Shown in pieces: positions 1-7,913 of a stretch of DNA of 14,767 nucleotides. The notes below the pieces were generated by a model. The model made no database searches. It saw only the letters and a list, made by a program, of their open reading frames with translations, and was not told the DNA's origin. The translations under genes were made by a program, and so were the position numbers. The stretch covers positions 1 to 14,767 of the forward strand of contig CANBUA010000101.1 of the NCBI GenBank assembly GCA_947372535.1. The letters are read 5' to 3'. Source of the DNA: Burkholderiales bacterium. GTDB lineage: Bacteria > Pseudomonadota > Gammaproteobacteria > Burkholderiales > Burkholderiaceae. The first letter of the stretch is position 1, and every line of letters starts with the position of its first letter.

Positions 1-55
1 GGCAGCCGAGGCCGAAAACATCAACGGGCCCGAGGCGAGCGCTGCGGATGACGAT

Positions 56-937
56 TCAGGCCCGCAGCCAGACCATGGCGGCCTGCCGGCCGGTGATGGG
101 CTCGCGTCGAAACGAGTAGAACCTTGACGGTTCGCTGAAGGTGCACCACGGCCCACCAGACACCTGAACCACCCCCAGCCGATTCAAACGCGCCCGAGCC
201 AACGCCGGCAGATCGGCCAGCCATTTGCCGGGATGCTGCGGCTTGGGCCTGAAATGAACCTGGTCGATGCGGTCGAACGAATCCGGCACATCGGCGCCCA
301 CCTCGAAGGCCTGAGGGCCAATGCAGGGACCCAACCAGGCCTGCAGGGCCGACGGCGCGCATCCCAGCGCCTCACACAAGCGCGCCACACCCACCTCGAT
401 CACGCCCTCCCCCGCCATATTGGGACCAACACCACACAAGCCGCGCCAGCCCGCATGCAAGGCCGCCACGCCTGCACCATCCGGCCCGACCAGCAGCACG
501 GGCAGGCAATCGGCCACCATCACGGTGCACACCAGCCCGGGCTCGGTGGTCCAACTGCCATCAGCCTCGATGGCCTGGCCTACATCGGCCTGCCCGTCAA
601 TCAACACTTGACCAGGCCGATCAAGGTCCCAGGACAGGCGCACGACGCGGTGACCATGCACCTGCTTGAGCCAGACCGGGCGGGCATTCAAGGCTTGAGC
701 CAGACGCTCACGCCTGTCCTGCACCGCAGCGAGGTCATCGCCTACATGGTCGCCCAGGTTGAATCCGGCGTAGGCACCGTCATCAAGGACATGGCCCGAA
801 GCCGACGCGGGACTGGCCTGCCGATCACTCATCAGCGCCCTGACCCGGCGCTCGGCGTGCACCCACGCCGGCTTCAACCACGACGCGGGGACCTGGTCTG
901 CCCATTGAGGTGATGACGGTGATTCAAGGCGGTTCAC
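56..937 (-). CDS. pgeF: Polyphenol oxidase / laccase-domain protein PgeF (YfiH, DUF152 family)
   Basis: A 293-residue cytosolic protein of the YfiH/PgeF multicopper-oxidoreductase-like family. Family members have been linked to purine nucleoside phosphorylase/deaminase activity and to removal of mis-made UDP-MurNAc-L-Ser during peptidoglycan synthesis. The three family metal/active-site residues are visible: His-94 in KQVHG, Cys-144 in VADCLPVLL and His-161 in ALHAGWRG. GPCIGP (203-208) and the C-terminal TGRQAAMVWL also fit. FNLGDHVGDD (59-68) is the usual N-terminal landmark. The start is GTG at 937; the first internal ATG (residue 36) would remove the conserved WLKPAW segment. No clear ribosome site is seen, and the ATG at 954 is out of frame and stops after six codons. 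The gene is divergent from ubiC with only 37 bp between starts. The N-terminus is about 20 residues longer than usual, so a later start is possible. Confidence 0.93.
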   Translation of the reverse strand: MNRLESPSSPQWADQVPASWLKPAWVHAERRVRALMSDRQASPASASGHVLDDGAYAGFNLGDHVGDDLAAVQDRRERLAQALNARPVWLKQVHGHRVVRLSWDLDRPGQVLIDGQADVGQAIEADGSWTTEPGLVCTVMVADCLPVLLVGPDGAGVAALHAGWRGLCGVGPNMAGEGVIEVGVARLCEALGCAPSALQAWLGPCIGPQAFEVGADVPDSFDRIDQVHFRPKPQHPGKWLADLPALARARLNRLGVVQVSGGPWCTFSEPSRFYSFRREPITGRQAAMVWLRA

Positions 938-959
938 GGTGATGCGGCGTCCATGTCAG

Positions 960-965
960 TAAGAT
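960..965 (+). promoter_or_regulatory. Possible -10 hexamer (TAAGAT) for ubiC
   Basis: TAAGAT matches TATAAT at four of six positions and ends 9 nt before the ubiC ATG at 975. No convincing -35 is seen. It lies inside the 37-bp gap between the divergent pgeF and ubiC starts. Weak evidence. Confidence 0.2.
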
Positions 966-974
966 GGCGCCCCG

Positions 975-1559
975 ATGCTACAGCGCCCCCAAGCCCTCCC
1001 GATTGTTCGATGCCATGCACGCCCACGCTGGCCGGTGCAACCCGTCGATCGGGCGATGCTGAGGTGGCTCAAGGGCACCGGCTCGCTCACGGGCCGGCTG
1101 CGACAACTGGGCCGGGTCGAGGTCAAGGTGCAATACCAGGGCACGCGCAGGTTGTGGCCCGCTGAGCGCGCTGCCATCGGCCAGGTCAGCGGCCATGTCC
1201 GCGAAATCATCCTCCAGGTCGATGGCCAGCCCCTGGTGTGGGCCCGCAGCGTGACCTCGCTGACCGCCATGCGCGGCCCCTGGCGCGCGCTCAGGGGGCT
1301 GGGCACGCGGCCGCTGGCTGAACTGCTGTTCAGCCATGCCCGGGTGTCCCGAGGCCAATTGCATTTGCACCGCTGGCGCCCGCACGGCCCAGAACAAGGT
1401 CGGGCCGATCGGCAATGGCGCAATGCGCAGCCCAAGCTGGCGGCCCCAAAAACCCAGTCCCCCCGTTGGGCACGGGTGTCCGTCTTCCGCCATCAAGGGC
1501 AGGCCCTGAGGGTGATGGAATCGTTTTCACCACAGGTCCGGGCGCATTTCACGCCTTAG
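975..1559 (+). CDS. ubiC: Chorismate lyase (chorismate--pyruvate lyase) UbiC
   Basis: A 194-residue protein that should convert chorismate to 4-hydroxybenzoate plus pyruvate, the first committed step of ubiquinone synthesis, in the cytoplasm. Family landmarks run in order: RWLKGTGSLTGRL (30-42), VREIILQVDGQPLVWARSV (75-93), LRGLGTRPLAELLF (106-119) and RWARVSVFRHQGQALRVMESF (within 164-184). Arg-76 and Glu-182 are likely equivalents of the product-binding Arg and the Glu of E. coli UbiC (by eye). Residues 138-163 (GPEQGRADRQ... to the Pro/Lys-rich stretch) look like a low-complexity insertion. The start at 975 is the only ATG in frame ahead of the conserved region; an in-frame extension is not seen. 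No Shine-Dalgarno sequence precedes it. The Nudix gene follows after 31 bp on the same strand. No ubiA is present in the window. Confidence 0.88.
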   Translation: MLQRPQALPIVRCHARPRWPVQPVDRAMLRWLKGTGSLTGRLRQLGRVEVKVQYQGTRRLWPAERAAIGQVSGHVREIILQVDGQPLVWARSVTSLTAMRGPWRALRGLGTRPLAELLFSHARVSRGQLHLHRWRPHGPEQGRADRQWRNAQPKLAAPKTQSPRWARVSVFRHQGQALRVMESFSPQVRAHFTP

Positions 1560-1577
1560 GCCAGACCGCTTGTGTCC

Positions 1578-1583
1578 TACACT
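1578..1583 (+). promoter_or_regulatory. Candidate -10 hexamer (TACACT) for the Nudix gene
   Basis: TACACT ends exactly 7 nt before the Nudix ATG at 1591. Transcription would begin at or one base before the ATG, giving a leaderless or nearly leaderless message. This agrees with the absence of any Shine-Dalgarno sequence. No good -35 is seen 16-18 bp upstream. Confidence 0.35.
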
Positions 1584-1603
1584 GTGAAACATGCATTTTT
1601 CAC
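1584..1603. repeat. Inverted repeat GTGAAA-N8-TTTCAC spanning the Nudix start codon
   Basis: Perfect 6-bp arms at 1584-1589 and 1598-1603 enclose an 8-nt spacer containing the ATG (1591). It immediately follows the candidate -10 element, where a repressor would block initiation. It could be an operator, or chance: 6-bp arms are short. Confidence 0.25.
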
Positions 1604-2136
1604 GGCGCATCGAACACTGCCCTATGTGCGGCACCGCGGTCGAACATCGCATCCCCGAGGATGACAACCGCGAACGGGCGGTCTGTCCGTCTTGCCACCA
1701 CATCCAGTATGTCAACCCGCTCAATGTGGTCGGCACCTTGCCTGTCTGGGGCGACCAGGTGCTGCTGTGCAAGCGCAACATCGAGCCCCGGAAAGGTTTC
1801 TGGACCTTGCCCGCCGGTTTCATGGAACTGGGCGAGACCACCGCGGAAGGCGCCAGCAGGGAGACCGACGAGGAAGCTGGCGCCCGCATTGAGTTGCAAG
1901 GCCTCTATTGCGTCTTCAATGTAGTGAACGCGGGCCAAGTGCACTTGTTCTACCGGGCGCGTCTGCTGGACACCGACTTCAACCCAGGCCCCGAGAGCAT
2001 GGAAGTCAAGCTCTTCTCCGAGGCCGACATTCCCTGGAGCGATCTGGCGTTCAGGACCGTCAAACAGGCCCTTCAACGCTTTTACAGCGATCGCACTTCA
2101 GGTCAATTTGGCCTGCACTGTGCCGATATCAGCTGA
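1591..2136 (+). CDS. Nudix hydrolase with N-terminal zinc ribbon
   Basis: A 181-residue cytosolic pyrophosphohydrolase of unknown substrate, likely a nucleoside diphosphate derivative. The N-terminus carries a zinc ribbon: CPMC (Cys-10, Cys-13) and CPSC (Cys-32, Cys-35), followed by QYVNPLNVVG, the Nudix_N_2 type. The Nudix box runs from Gly-76 to Ala-98 with Gly-76, Glu-82, Arg-90, Glu-91, Glu-94, Glu-95 and Gly-97 all in place, so metal binding and catalysis look intact. The one deviation is Thr-92 where a bulky aliphatic residue is usual. The gene starts 31 bp after ubiC and ends 42 bp before the exporter gene on the same strand, so it may be co-transcribed with either. Substrate specificity cannot be read from sequence. 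Confidence 0.92.
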   Translation: MHFSRRIEHCPMCGTAVEHRIPEDDNRERAVCPSCHHIQYVNPLNVVGTLPVWGDQVLLCKRNIEPRKGFWTLPAGFMELGETTAEGASRETDEEAGARIELQGLYCVFNVVNAGQVHLFYRARLLDTDFNPGPESMEVKLFSEADIPWSDLAFRTVKQALQRFYSDRTSGQFGLHCADIS

Positions 2137-2178
2137 TCAACAGAAATGCCCCTGCGTGCAGGGGCCGGGACCCGACTC

Positions 2179-4404
2179 ATGACCGCACCTGATTCAACCG
2201 GGGGAGAAGTCGCCAGCGCCCTCGCCTCCGTGAGCAACCAAGCCCCTCCGGAGCCCAAAGCGCCGCCGCTGCACCTCCGCGAAGACCTGATCGCGCCCGA
2301 TCCGCTGCTCGATTGCCTGCTGGAGGTGTGCCGCCTGCATGGCATCGGCGCCTCCCGGGCCTCGCTGTCGGCCGGCCTGCCGTTGGAAAAAGGCAACCTG
2401 ACGCTGACACTGGCCGAGCGTGCCGCCTCTCGTGTCGGCCTGGCCGCGCGCGTGCAGCGCATCGCGGTCGACAAGATCGACGCCCTCACCCTGCCCGCCA
2501 TCCTCATCCTCAGGGACAGCCAGGCCTGCGTGCTGCTGGGCCGTGATGGCAAAAACGGATGGCGCGTGCTGATGCCCGAGACCGGTCAAGGCGCGGTCAC
2601 CATGAGCCAGGAAGCGATGGACGCGCGCTACACCGGCGTGGTGCTGTTCGCCCGGCCGCATTTCAAGTTCGACGAGCGCACACCAGAAGTCCGCACCACC
2701 CAGAGCAAGCATTGGTTCTGGGGCGCCATCCTGGCCCAGCGTTTTGTCTACCGCGACGTGCTGTGGGCGGCCTTGCTGGTCAACCTCTTTGCCCTGGCCT
2801 TCCCCATGTTCTCGATGAACGTGTACGACCGGGTCGTGCCCAACCACGCGGTCGAGACCCTCTGGGCCCTGGCCATCGGCGTGGTGCTGGTGCTGGGCAG
2901 CGACCTGTTCATGCGCCTGCTGCGCAGCCATTTCGTGGACGAGGCCAGCGCGCGCATCGATGTGAAGATCTCGGCCCGGCTGATGGAAGCCGTGCTGGGC
3001 ATGCGCCTTGAGAACCGGCCGCAGTCGGTGGGCTCCTTCGCGTCCAACCTGCGCGGCTTCGAGCAGGTGCGCGATTTCATCGCCTCCAGCACGGTCACGG
3101 CGCTGATCGACCTGCCGTTCGCCATCCTGTTCCTGGGCGTGATCGCCTGGATCTCGCCCTGGCTGATCCTGCCGGCTGTCACGGTGTTCGCCATCGTGCT
3201 GGTGATGGGTTATGTGCTGCAGCACCGCTTGCACGAGCTGTCGCAGACCACCTACCAGGCCTCGGCCCAGCGCAACGCGACCCTGGTCGAAAGCCTGACG
3301 GGCATCGAGACCATCAAGGCCCAAGGCGCCGAGGGCATCATCCAGGCCCGCTGGGAGCGCTCCAACCAATTCCTGGCCACCATCAACGTCAAGATGCGCG
3401 GGCTGTCCTCCAGCGCCATGTACACCACCTCGACCCTGCAGCAACTGGTCTCGGTGACCATGGTGCTGATTGGTGTCTACCTGATCAGCCAGAAGGAGCT
3501 GACCATGGGCGGCCTGATCGCGGCCAACATGCTCTCCAGCCGGGCATTGGCGCCGGCCGGCCAGATCGTCGGCCTGCTGATGCAATACCAAGGTGCCCGC
3601 ACCGCGCTCGAATCGCTCAATACGATCATGGCCAAACCGGTAGAGCGCCCCGAGGGGAAAAACTTCATCCAGCGCAAGGAATTGACCGGCGCCATCGAGT
3701 TCCGCCATGTCAATTTTGCCTACCCGGGCCGCAAGGATTCGGCCCTCACTGATTTGAGCTTCAAGATCAACCCGGGTGAAAAAGTTGCCCTGATCGGCAA
3801 GGTCGGCTCGGGCAAAACCACCATCCAGAAGCTGATCCTGGGCCTGTACCAGGCCAGTGAAGGCGCCGTGCTGCTCGATGGCATCGACATGCGACAACTC
3901 GATCCGGCCGACGTGCGCCGCAACCTGGGTTATGTCTCGCAAGATGTGACCTTGTTCTTTGGCTCCATGCGCGAGAACATCACCTTCGGCCTGCCCCATG
4001 CGATCGACGAAGACATCGTGGCAGCGTCCGAACTCTCGGGGCTGTCGGACTTCATCCACCGACACCCGGCCGGCTTCGACATGCCCGTGGGCGAGCGGGG
4101 CGAGTTGCTCTCAGGCGGGCAGCGCCAAGGGGTGGGCATTGCCCGCGCCGTGCTGCACAACGCACCTATCCTGCTGCTGGACGAGCCGACCAGCGCCATG
4201 GACTTTTCCACCGAAGCTTTCGTGACCCAGCGCATGGCCGAGTTCACCCGGGACAAAACCGTCGTGCTGGTCACCCACCGCACCTCCATGCTGTCTTTCG
4301 TCGATCGCGTCATCGTGGTCGACCAGGGCAAGATCGTGGCGGACGGCCCGCGCGAGCGCATCATGCAAGCCTTGTCGGCCGGGCGCATCGCCCGTGCGGC
4401 TTGA
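2179..4404 (+). CDS. lapB: LapB-like type I secretion ABC transporter (permease/ATPase with degenerate C39 domain)
   Basis: A 741-residue inner-membrane ABC exporter half-transporter, probably driving export of a large adhesin. Residues 38-168 form a C39-peptidase-like domain whose catalytic Cys is missing (Pro-42 by eye alignment ending at RLHG), so it should bind rather than cleave substrate. Membrane helices lie at about 195-460. The ATPase domain has Walker A G540-KVGSGKTT, signature LSGGQ (644-648), Walker B ending in Asp-668/Glu-669 (LLLLDEPTS) and the H-loop His-700. The signature continues RQGVGIARA rather than the usual RQAVAIARA. The start was set at the ATG at 2179, with GGGA 8 nt upstream; an in-frame ATG at 2146 has no ribosome site. 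The adaptor gene follows 16 bp downstream. The pairing with lapC and nearby lapD/lapG places it in the LapB group rather than with haemolysin exporters. Confidence 0.9.
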   Translation: MTAPDSTGGEVASALASVSNQAPPEPKAPPLHLREDLIAPDPLLDCLLEVCRLHGIGASRASLSAGLPLEKGNLTLTLAERAASRVGLAARVQRIAVDKIDALTLPAILILRDSQACVLLGRDGKNGWRVLMPETGQGAVTMSQEAMDARYTGVVLFARPHFKFDERTPEVRTTQSKHWFWGAILAQRFVYRDVLWAALLVNLFALAFPMFSMNVYDRVVPNHAVETLWALAIGVVLVLGSDLFMRLLRSHFVDEASARIDVKISARLMEAVLGMRLENRPQSVGSFASNLRGFEQVRDFIASSTVTALIDLPFAILFLGVIAWISPWLILPAVTVFAIVLVMGYVLQHRLHELSQTTYQASAQRNATLVESLTGIETIKAQGAEGIIQARWERSNQFLATINVKMRGLSSSAMYTTSTLQQLVSVTMVLIGVYLISQKELTMGGLIAANMLSSRALAPAGQIVGLLMQYQGARTALESLNTIMAKPVERPEGKNFIQRKELTGAIEFRHVNFAYPGRKDSALTDLSFKINPGEKVALIGKVGSGKTTIQKLILGLYQASEGAVLLDGIDMRQLDPADVRRNLGYVSQDVTLFFGSMRENITFGLPHAIDEDIVAASELSGLSDFIHRHPAGFDMPVGERGELLSGGQRQGVGIARAVLHNAPILLLDEPTSAMDFSTEAFVTQRMAEFTRDKTVVLVTHRTSMLSFVDRVIVVDQGKIVADGPRERIMQALSAGRIARAA

Positions 4405-4406
4405 GC

Positions 4407-4412
4407 AGGAGG
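4407..4412 (+). promoter_or_regulatory. Strong ribosome binding site AGGAGG of lapC
   Basis: A perfect AGGAGG lies 8 nt before the ATG at 4421 and decides that start over the in-frame GTG at 4394, which overlaps the end of lapB. Confidence 0.8.
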
Positions 4413-4420
4413 ACCCCACC

Positions 4421-5857
4421 ATGAACCCCCTGTTCAAAGTTGGCCAAGGCACCATCGCCATCTTGGAGGCCATCCGTCGCCTGATTGCCCCAGTGACCGA
4501 CCGGTTGCTCGACGCCATCACGGGCTCCCGCGTCACGGCGCCTGCCGCCAAGGAGGCGGGCATGCACGGCTTCGAGGTCGAGGCCGATGCCGTGATGTCG
4601 CTGGAGCACACCCACCGGGCGCAAACCCTGGTGCGCGTGGCCGGCGTCAGCGTCCTGGGGCTGATCGTCTGGGCCTCGCTGGCGCATGTCGACGAAGTCA
4701 CCAAAGGGGACGCCAAAGTCGTGCCCTCGCGCCAGCTGCAGGTCGTGCAGTCGCTCGATGGTGGCGTGGTCTCAGAGATTCTGGTCAAGGAAGGCCAGGT
4801 CGTCGAAGCCGGTCAGTTGCTGCTCAAGATCGACGAGACCCGAGCCACCTCGGGTGTGCGGGAAAGCGCAGCGCAGGCCTTCTCGCTCACCGTCAAGCTG
4901 GCACGCCTGAAGGCCCTGGCCGAAGGCAATGCTTTCGCGCCGCCCAAGCCCAACTCGGACGAACAGCAACACGTGATCGACGAAGAGCGCCAGCTCTACG
5001 ATTCGCGCCGCTCCGAGCTCAACAACCTGATCTCCATCAACCAGCAGCAACTGGCACAACGCCAGCAGGAGCTGAGCGAAGTGCGCGCCAAACGTGAATC
5101 GGTTTCCCGCAGCATTGATCTGTCACAGCAAGAGCTGAGCAAGACCAAGCCGCTGCTGGCCACCGGCGCCGTGTCCGAAGTCGAAATCCTGCGGCTGGAG
5201 CGTGACCTCACCCGCGCCCGTGGCGATTACGAGCAGGCTGGCGCGCAAAGCGCCCGCGTCTCCGCATCGATCTCGGAGGCCACCCGCAAGATCCAGGAGA
5301 CCGAACTGTCCTTCCGCAACGAAGCGCGCAAGGAACTGTCCGAGACCCTGGGCCGATTGAACTCGATCAACGAAGGCGCCGTGGCCCTGACCGACAAGGT
5401 GGACAAGTCCTCGGTGAAATCGCCGGTGCGTGGCCGCGTGCAGCGCCTGCTGGCCAACACGGTCGGCGGGGTGGTTCAGGCCGGGCGCGACATCCTGGAG
5501 ATCGTGCCGCTGGACGACGTGCTGGTGCTTGAGGCCAAGGTACAGCCCAAGGACATCGCCTTCATCCACCCGGGTCAGGCTGCCACCGTCAAGTTCACGG
5601 CCTACGATTTCTCGATCTATGGGGGGCTGGATGCGGTGGTGGACAACATCAGCCCGGACACCCAGACGGACGAGCGCGGCGTCAACACCTTCTACGTCGT
5701 GCGGGTGCGCACCACGCGCACCAACTTCGACACCAAGATGCCCATCATCCCTGGCATGACGGCCGAGGTGGACATCCTCACGGGCAAGAAGACAGTGATG
5801 TCCTACCTGCTCAAGCCCATCCTCAAAGGCAAGTCCTACGCCCTGCGCGAGCGCTGA
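4421..5857 (+). CDS. lapC: LapC-like HlyD-family periplasmic adaptor of the type I secretion system
   Basis: A 478-residue membrane-fusion protein that should bridge the ABC exporter to the outer-membrane channel. About 69 cytoplasmic residues precede one membrane helix (about 70-89, VAGVSVLGLIVWASLAHV). Next comes a biotinyl-lipoyl half (QSLDGGVVSEILVKEGQVV), a long coiled coil rich in Glu/Gln/Arg (about 160-320, for example NQQQLAQRQQELSEVRAKR), the second lipoyl half (KSPVRGRVQRLLANTVGGVV) and the beta-barrel domain with VPLDDVLVLEAKVQPKDIAF. The C-terminal GMTAEVDILTGKKTVMSYLL is typical of the family. The start is fixed by AGGAGG at 4407. It is clearly in an operon with lapB, and a hairpin terminator follows 21 bp after the stop. 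The cytoplasmic N-terminus contains an amphipathic segment (ILEAIRRLIAPVTDRLLDAI) that could dock on the exporter; that role is a guess. Confidence 0.92.
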   Translation: MNPLFKVGQGTIAILEAIRRLIAPVTDRLLDAITGSRVTAPAAKEAGMHGFEVEADAVMSLEHTHRAQTLVRVAGVSVLGLIVWASLAHVDEVTKGDAKVVPSRQLQVVQSLDGGVVSEILVKEGQVVEAGQLLLKIDETRATSGVRESAAQAFSLTVKLARLKALAEGNAFAPPKPNSDEQQHVIDEERQLYDSRRSELNNLISINQQQLAQRQQELSEVRAKRESVSRSIDLSQQELSKTKPLLATGAVSEVEILRLERDLTRARGDYEQAGAQSARVSASISEATRKIQETELSFRNEARKELSETLGRLNSINEGAVALTDKVDKSSVKSPVRGRVQRLLANTVGGVVQAGRDILEIVPLDDVLVLEAKVQPKDIAFIHPGQAATVKFTAYDFSIYGGLDAVVDNISPDTQTDERGVNTFYVVRVRTTRTNFDTKMPIIPGMTAEVDILTGKKTVMSYLLKPILKGKSYALRER

Positions 5858-5878
5858 TCATCCTCACGCTTTGACGAC

Positions 5879-5920
5879 AAAGAAGCCGCCTGGTTTTGGC
5901 CAAGGCGGCTTCTTTCTTTG
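5879..5920. terminator. Hairpin terminator between convergent lapBC and lapGD
   Basis: A perfect 12-bp stem, AAAGAAGCCGCC (5879-5890) with GGCGGCTTCTTT (5904-5915), encloses a 13-nt loop and runs into a pyrimidine tract rich in T. It ends the plus-strand lapBC operon. It also lies 56 bp past the lapD stop on the minus strand, where the stem itself ends in TTCTTT, so it may act in both directions. Confidence 0.85.
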
Positions 5921-5971
5921 AAGATCGAAGGGCTCGTCGCGACGCCCGCACCCTCAGGCCTCACGTCGCCA

Positions 5972-7888
5972 TCAAGCCAGTTTGACCGCCGGCCCCGTCG
6001 CACCATCGACGCCGCAGTGCCACAACTGGGCCAGGTCCTGCTCATCACTCACGCCTTCAGCGTAAACCGCCAAGCCCAGGCTGCGCAGCATGCTGGCCGT
6101 GCCGGTGACGAAGGCCTGACGGGCCTCATCCTGCGCCACGCCCTGAATCACCGAGCTGTCGAGCTTGACGTAATCCAGCCCGGCTTCGAACAGGAACTCG
6201 ATGCGCGTGAGGCGCTCGCCCGCATGCTCCAGGCCGATGCGCACGCCCAGCGGCCGCAACTGCTTGCACAACTCGCGGACCATCTCGAAGCGCTCAATGG
6301 CGGCACTTTCCGACACCTCCAGCCACAACTGAGACGCGGCCAGCGGTGCAGCCAGCAGCAAGGCACGCAAGCGCGGCACAAAATTGCTGTCGGCCAAGGA
6401 AGCTGGTGCCAGGTTCACGCCACGCGGTGTGTGGTCGTTGGCGATGTCTTCCAGCGCCATCATCACAGCGCGCTCGTCAATCTGCGACAGCAGACCGCAA
6501 CGCAGTGCCATGGGCAGCCAGGTGGCCGCCGCCTCGTAAGGCCCGGCGGCATCGAGTTGCAGGCGCATCGGGCATTCGTGATGGATCAGCTGGCCCGCCT
6601 TGTCGATCACGGGGAAGCGCACCAGTTGCGTCCGGCGCTCGGCCAGGGCGCTGCTCAGGCGACGACGCCATTCGTCCTCACCCATGGACAGCACCTTGCC
6701 AGATGCCTGGTCGGAGACCTCGACCGAGAAGCCGCCACGGCTCTCGGCCCGGGCCAGCGCCGAGTCAGCCGCCGCCATCACCTGGGCCAGGGGTTGACCA
6801 CGAAGCCACTTGACCGCGCCGACCACGGCCTGCCCGACCACGGCCTGCTCGGCGAACATGCGCTTGAGCGCATCAGCCACATCCTCAGGCAGCGGCAAAG
6901 GCACTGTGCCCTCGTGCAGGCAGAGGGCGAAATCGCCGCCATTGAGCCGGCCGGTCAGTGCGCCGGGGATGCCATTGGTCACTTCCAACAAGACCTTGGC
7001 CAGCGTCTGCAACAGCGTGTCCGTCTGGCGATGACCGAGGTGGCGATTGAGGTGCCCCAGCTCCATCACGCGGATCAGGTAGACCATACCCGTGGACGAG
7101 CCATCTTCGCTGTTCAAGGAGGAATGCAGTTGCGCCATGAAGTGACGCCGATGCGACAAGCCTGTCAGCGCATCGCAGTGCGCCTGCTGGCGCAATTGAT
7201 CCACCTGCCCGGCCTGCTCGTCGAACAGGAATTTCAAGCGCGAGACCACCATGTTCATGGCCTGGGTCAATCGGGCGAGTTCAGGCACGCGCGGCTCGGG
7301 CACGGTGATGAAGCGGCGCTCCATCAAGGCCTGAGCCTGACCCACCGTGGCATCGAGCGGACGCCGGATGCCACGCACCCCGAAAGACGCCACGAAGCCC
7401 GCCAACATGCCCAGCAAAGCCAGCCACATCGCCGTCTTGATGCTGCCACGCCAAAGCTGCTGGTGCGCAAAACCTGAATGGCTGACCACCTCGACCGAGC
7501 CCAGCGCACGCCAGCCATCCGTCACCTGGGCCACGCCCGGCTGCGATTCGATGGGCACCAGGTCCACGAACCAGGCGGGGGCCGATTCGGTGCTCACGCC
7601 CACATCAGCCTCGTGGTTGAACATGACCTGCCCGGCCGAATCCTTCAGGCGGATCTGCTTGTAAAAACCGGTATCGAACTGCGCCGAGACCGCCAGGTCC
7701 ATCAGCGCCATGTCACCCTTTTGCTGGGACAGGCTCAGGGCCAGCGATTGCGCGTTGTCGGCATTTTTGAGCCGCAACTGGGTTTCCAGGTAGCTGCGCG
7801 AAGAAGCCATCCAGACGCCGAAGCTGCCCAGAAAGGCCATCAGCAAGGTCACCGCCAGCAGCAACCAGATCTGTCGAATCAGCGACAT
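5972..7888 (-). CDS. lapD: LapD-like c-di-GMP receptor with degenerate GGDEF and EAL domains
   Basis: A 638-residue inner-membrane signalling protein. TM1 (about 5-27) and TM2 (about 151-171) flank a periplasmic LapD_MoxY_N-type domain; it ends with DGWRALGSVEV, whose Trp-126 fits the Trp that LapD uses to hold LapG. A HAMP segment (172-225) leads to GGDEF (237-392) and EAL (about 405-635) domains. The GGDEF motif reads NGGDF (316-320), so cyclase activity is unlikely. In the EAL domain the signature is ECP (438-440) and the DDFG motif is Glu-554/His-555-Ala-Gly, while Asn-492, Glu-524, Lys-575 and Glu-611 remain. Loss of the metal-binding Asp pair argues for binding without hydrolysis. Known LapD proteins sequester LapG when c-di-GMP is bound. 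The start ATG has an AGGAG (7894-7898) 5 nt upstream. It follows lapG by 25 bp in one operon. Confidence 0.92.
   Translation of the reverse strand: MSLIRQIWLLLAVTLLMAFLGSFGVWMASSRSYLETQLRLKNADNAQSLALSLSQQKGDMALMDLAVSAQFDTGFYKQIRLKDSAGQVMFNHEADVGVSTESAPAWFVDLVPIESQPGVAQVTDGWRALGSVEVVSHSGFAHQQLWRGSIKTAMWLALLGMLAGFVASFGVRGIRRPLDATVGQAQALMERRFITVPEPRVPELARLTQAMNMVVSRLKFLFDEQAGQVDQLRQQAHCDALTGLSHRRHFMAQLHSSLNSEDGSSTGMVYLIRVMELGHLNRHLGHRQTDTLLQTLAKVLLEVTNGIPGALTGRLNGGDFALCLHEGTVPLPLPEDVADALKRMFAEQAVVGQAVVGAVKWLRGQPLAQVMAAADSALARAESRGGFSVEVSDQASGKVLSMGEDEWRRRLSSALAERRTQLVRFPVIDKAGQLIHHECPMRLQLDAAGPYEAAATWLPMALRCGLLSQIDERAVMMALEDIANDHTPRGVNLAPASLADSNFVPRLRALLLAAPLAASQLWLEVSESAAIERFEMVRELCKQLRPLGVRIGLEHAGERLTRIEFLFEAGLDYVKLDSSVIQGVAQDEARQAFVTGTASMLRSLGLAVYAEGVSDEQDLAQLWHCGVDGATGPAVKLA
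6821..6850. repeat. Tandem 15-bp repeat inside lapD
   Basis: GACCACGGCCTGCCC (6821-6835) is followed directly by GACCACGGCCTGCTC (6836-6850), 14 of 15 identical. It encodes the duplicated QAVVG QAVVG at lapD residues 348-357, in the degenerate GGDEF domain. A recent in-frame slippage duplication is the simplest explanation. Confidence 0.7.
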
Positions 7889-7913
7889 TGGGACTCCTGC
7901 ATCCGCATGATGA

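Noticed and set aside
1..21. Possible ATG (complement of 19-21) of a gene continuing off the left edge after pgeF
   Set aside because: Only seven codons are inside the window (MFSASAA) and there is no clear ribosome site, so neither its reality nor its identity can be judged.
233..913. 226-codon open frame on the plus strand opposite pgeF
   Set aside because: pgeF motifs on the minus strand are decisive; this frame has no recognisable domain.
2194..4065. 623-codon open frame on the minus strand opposite lapB
   Set aside because: It is the antisense shadow of a well-supported ABC exporter in GC-rich DNA; the translation is His/Gln/Asp-rich and lacks any motif.
5918..7477. 519-codon open frame on the plus strand opposite lapD
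   Set aside because: Antisense shadow of lapD with low-complexity His/Gln/Arg composition and no recognisable domain; it also begins next to the terminator.
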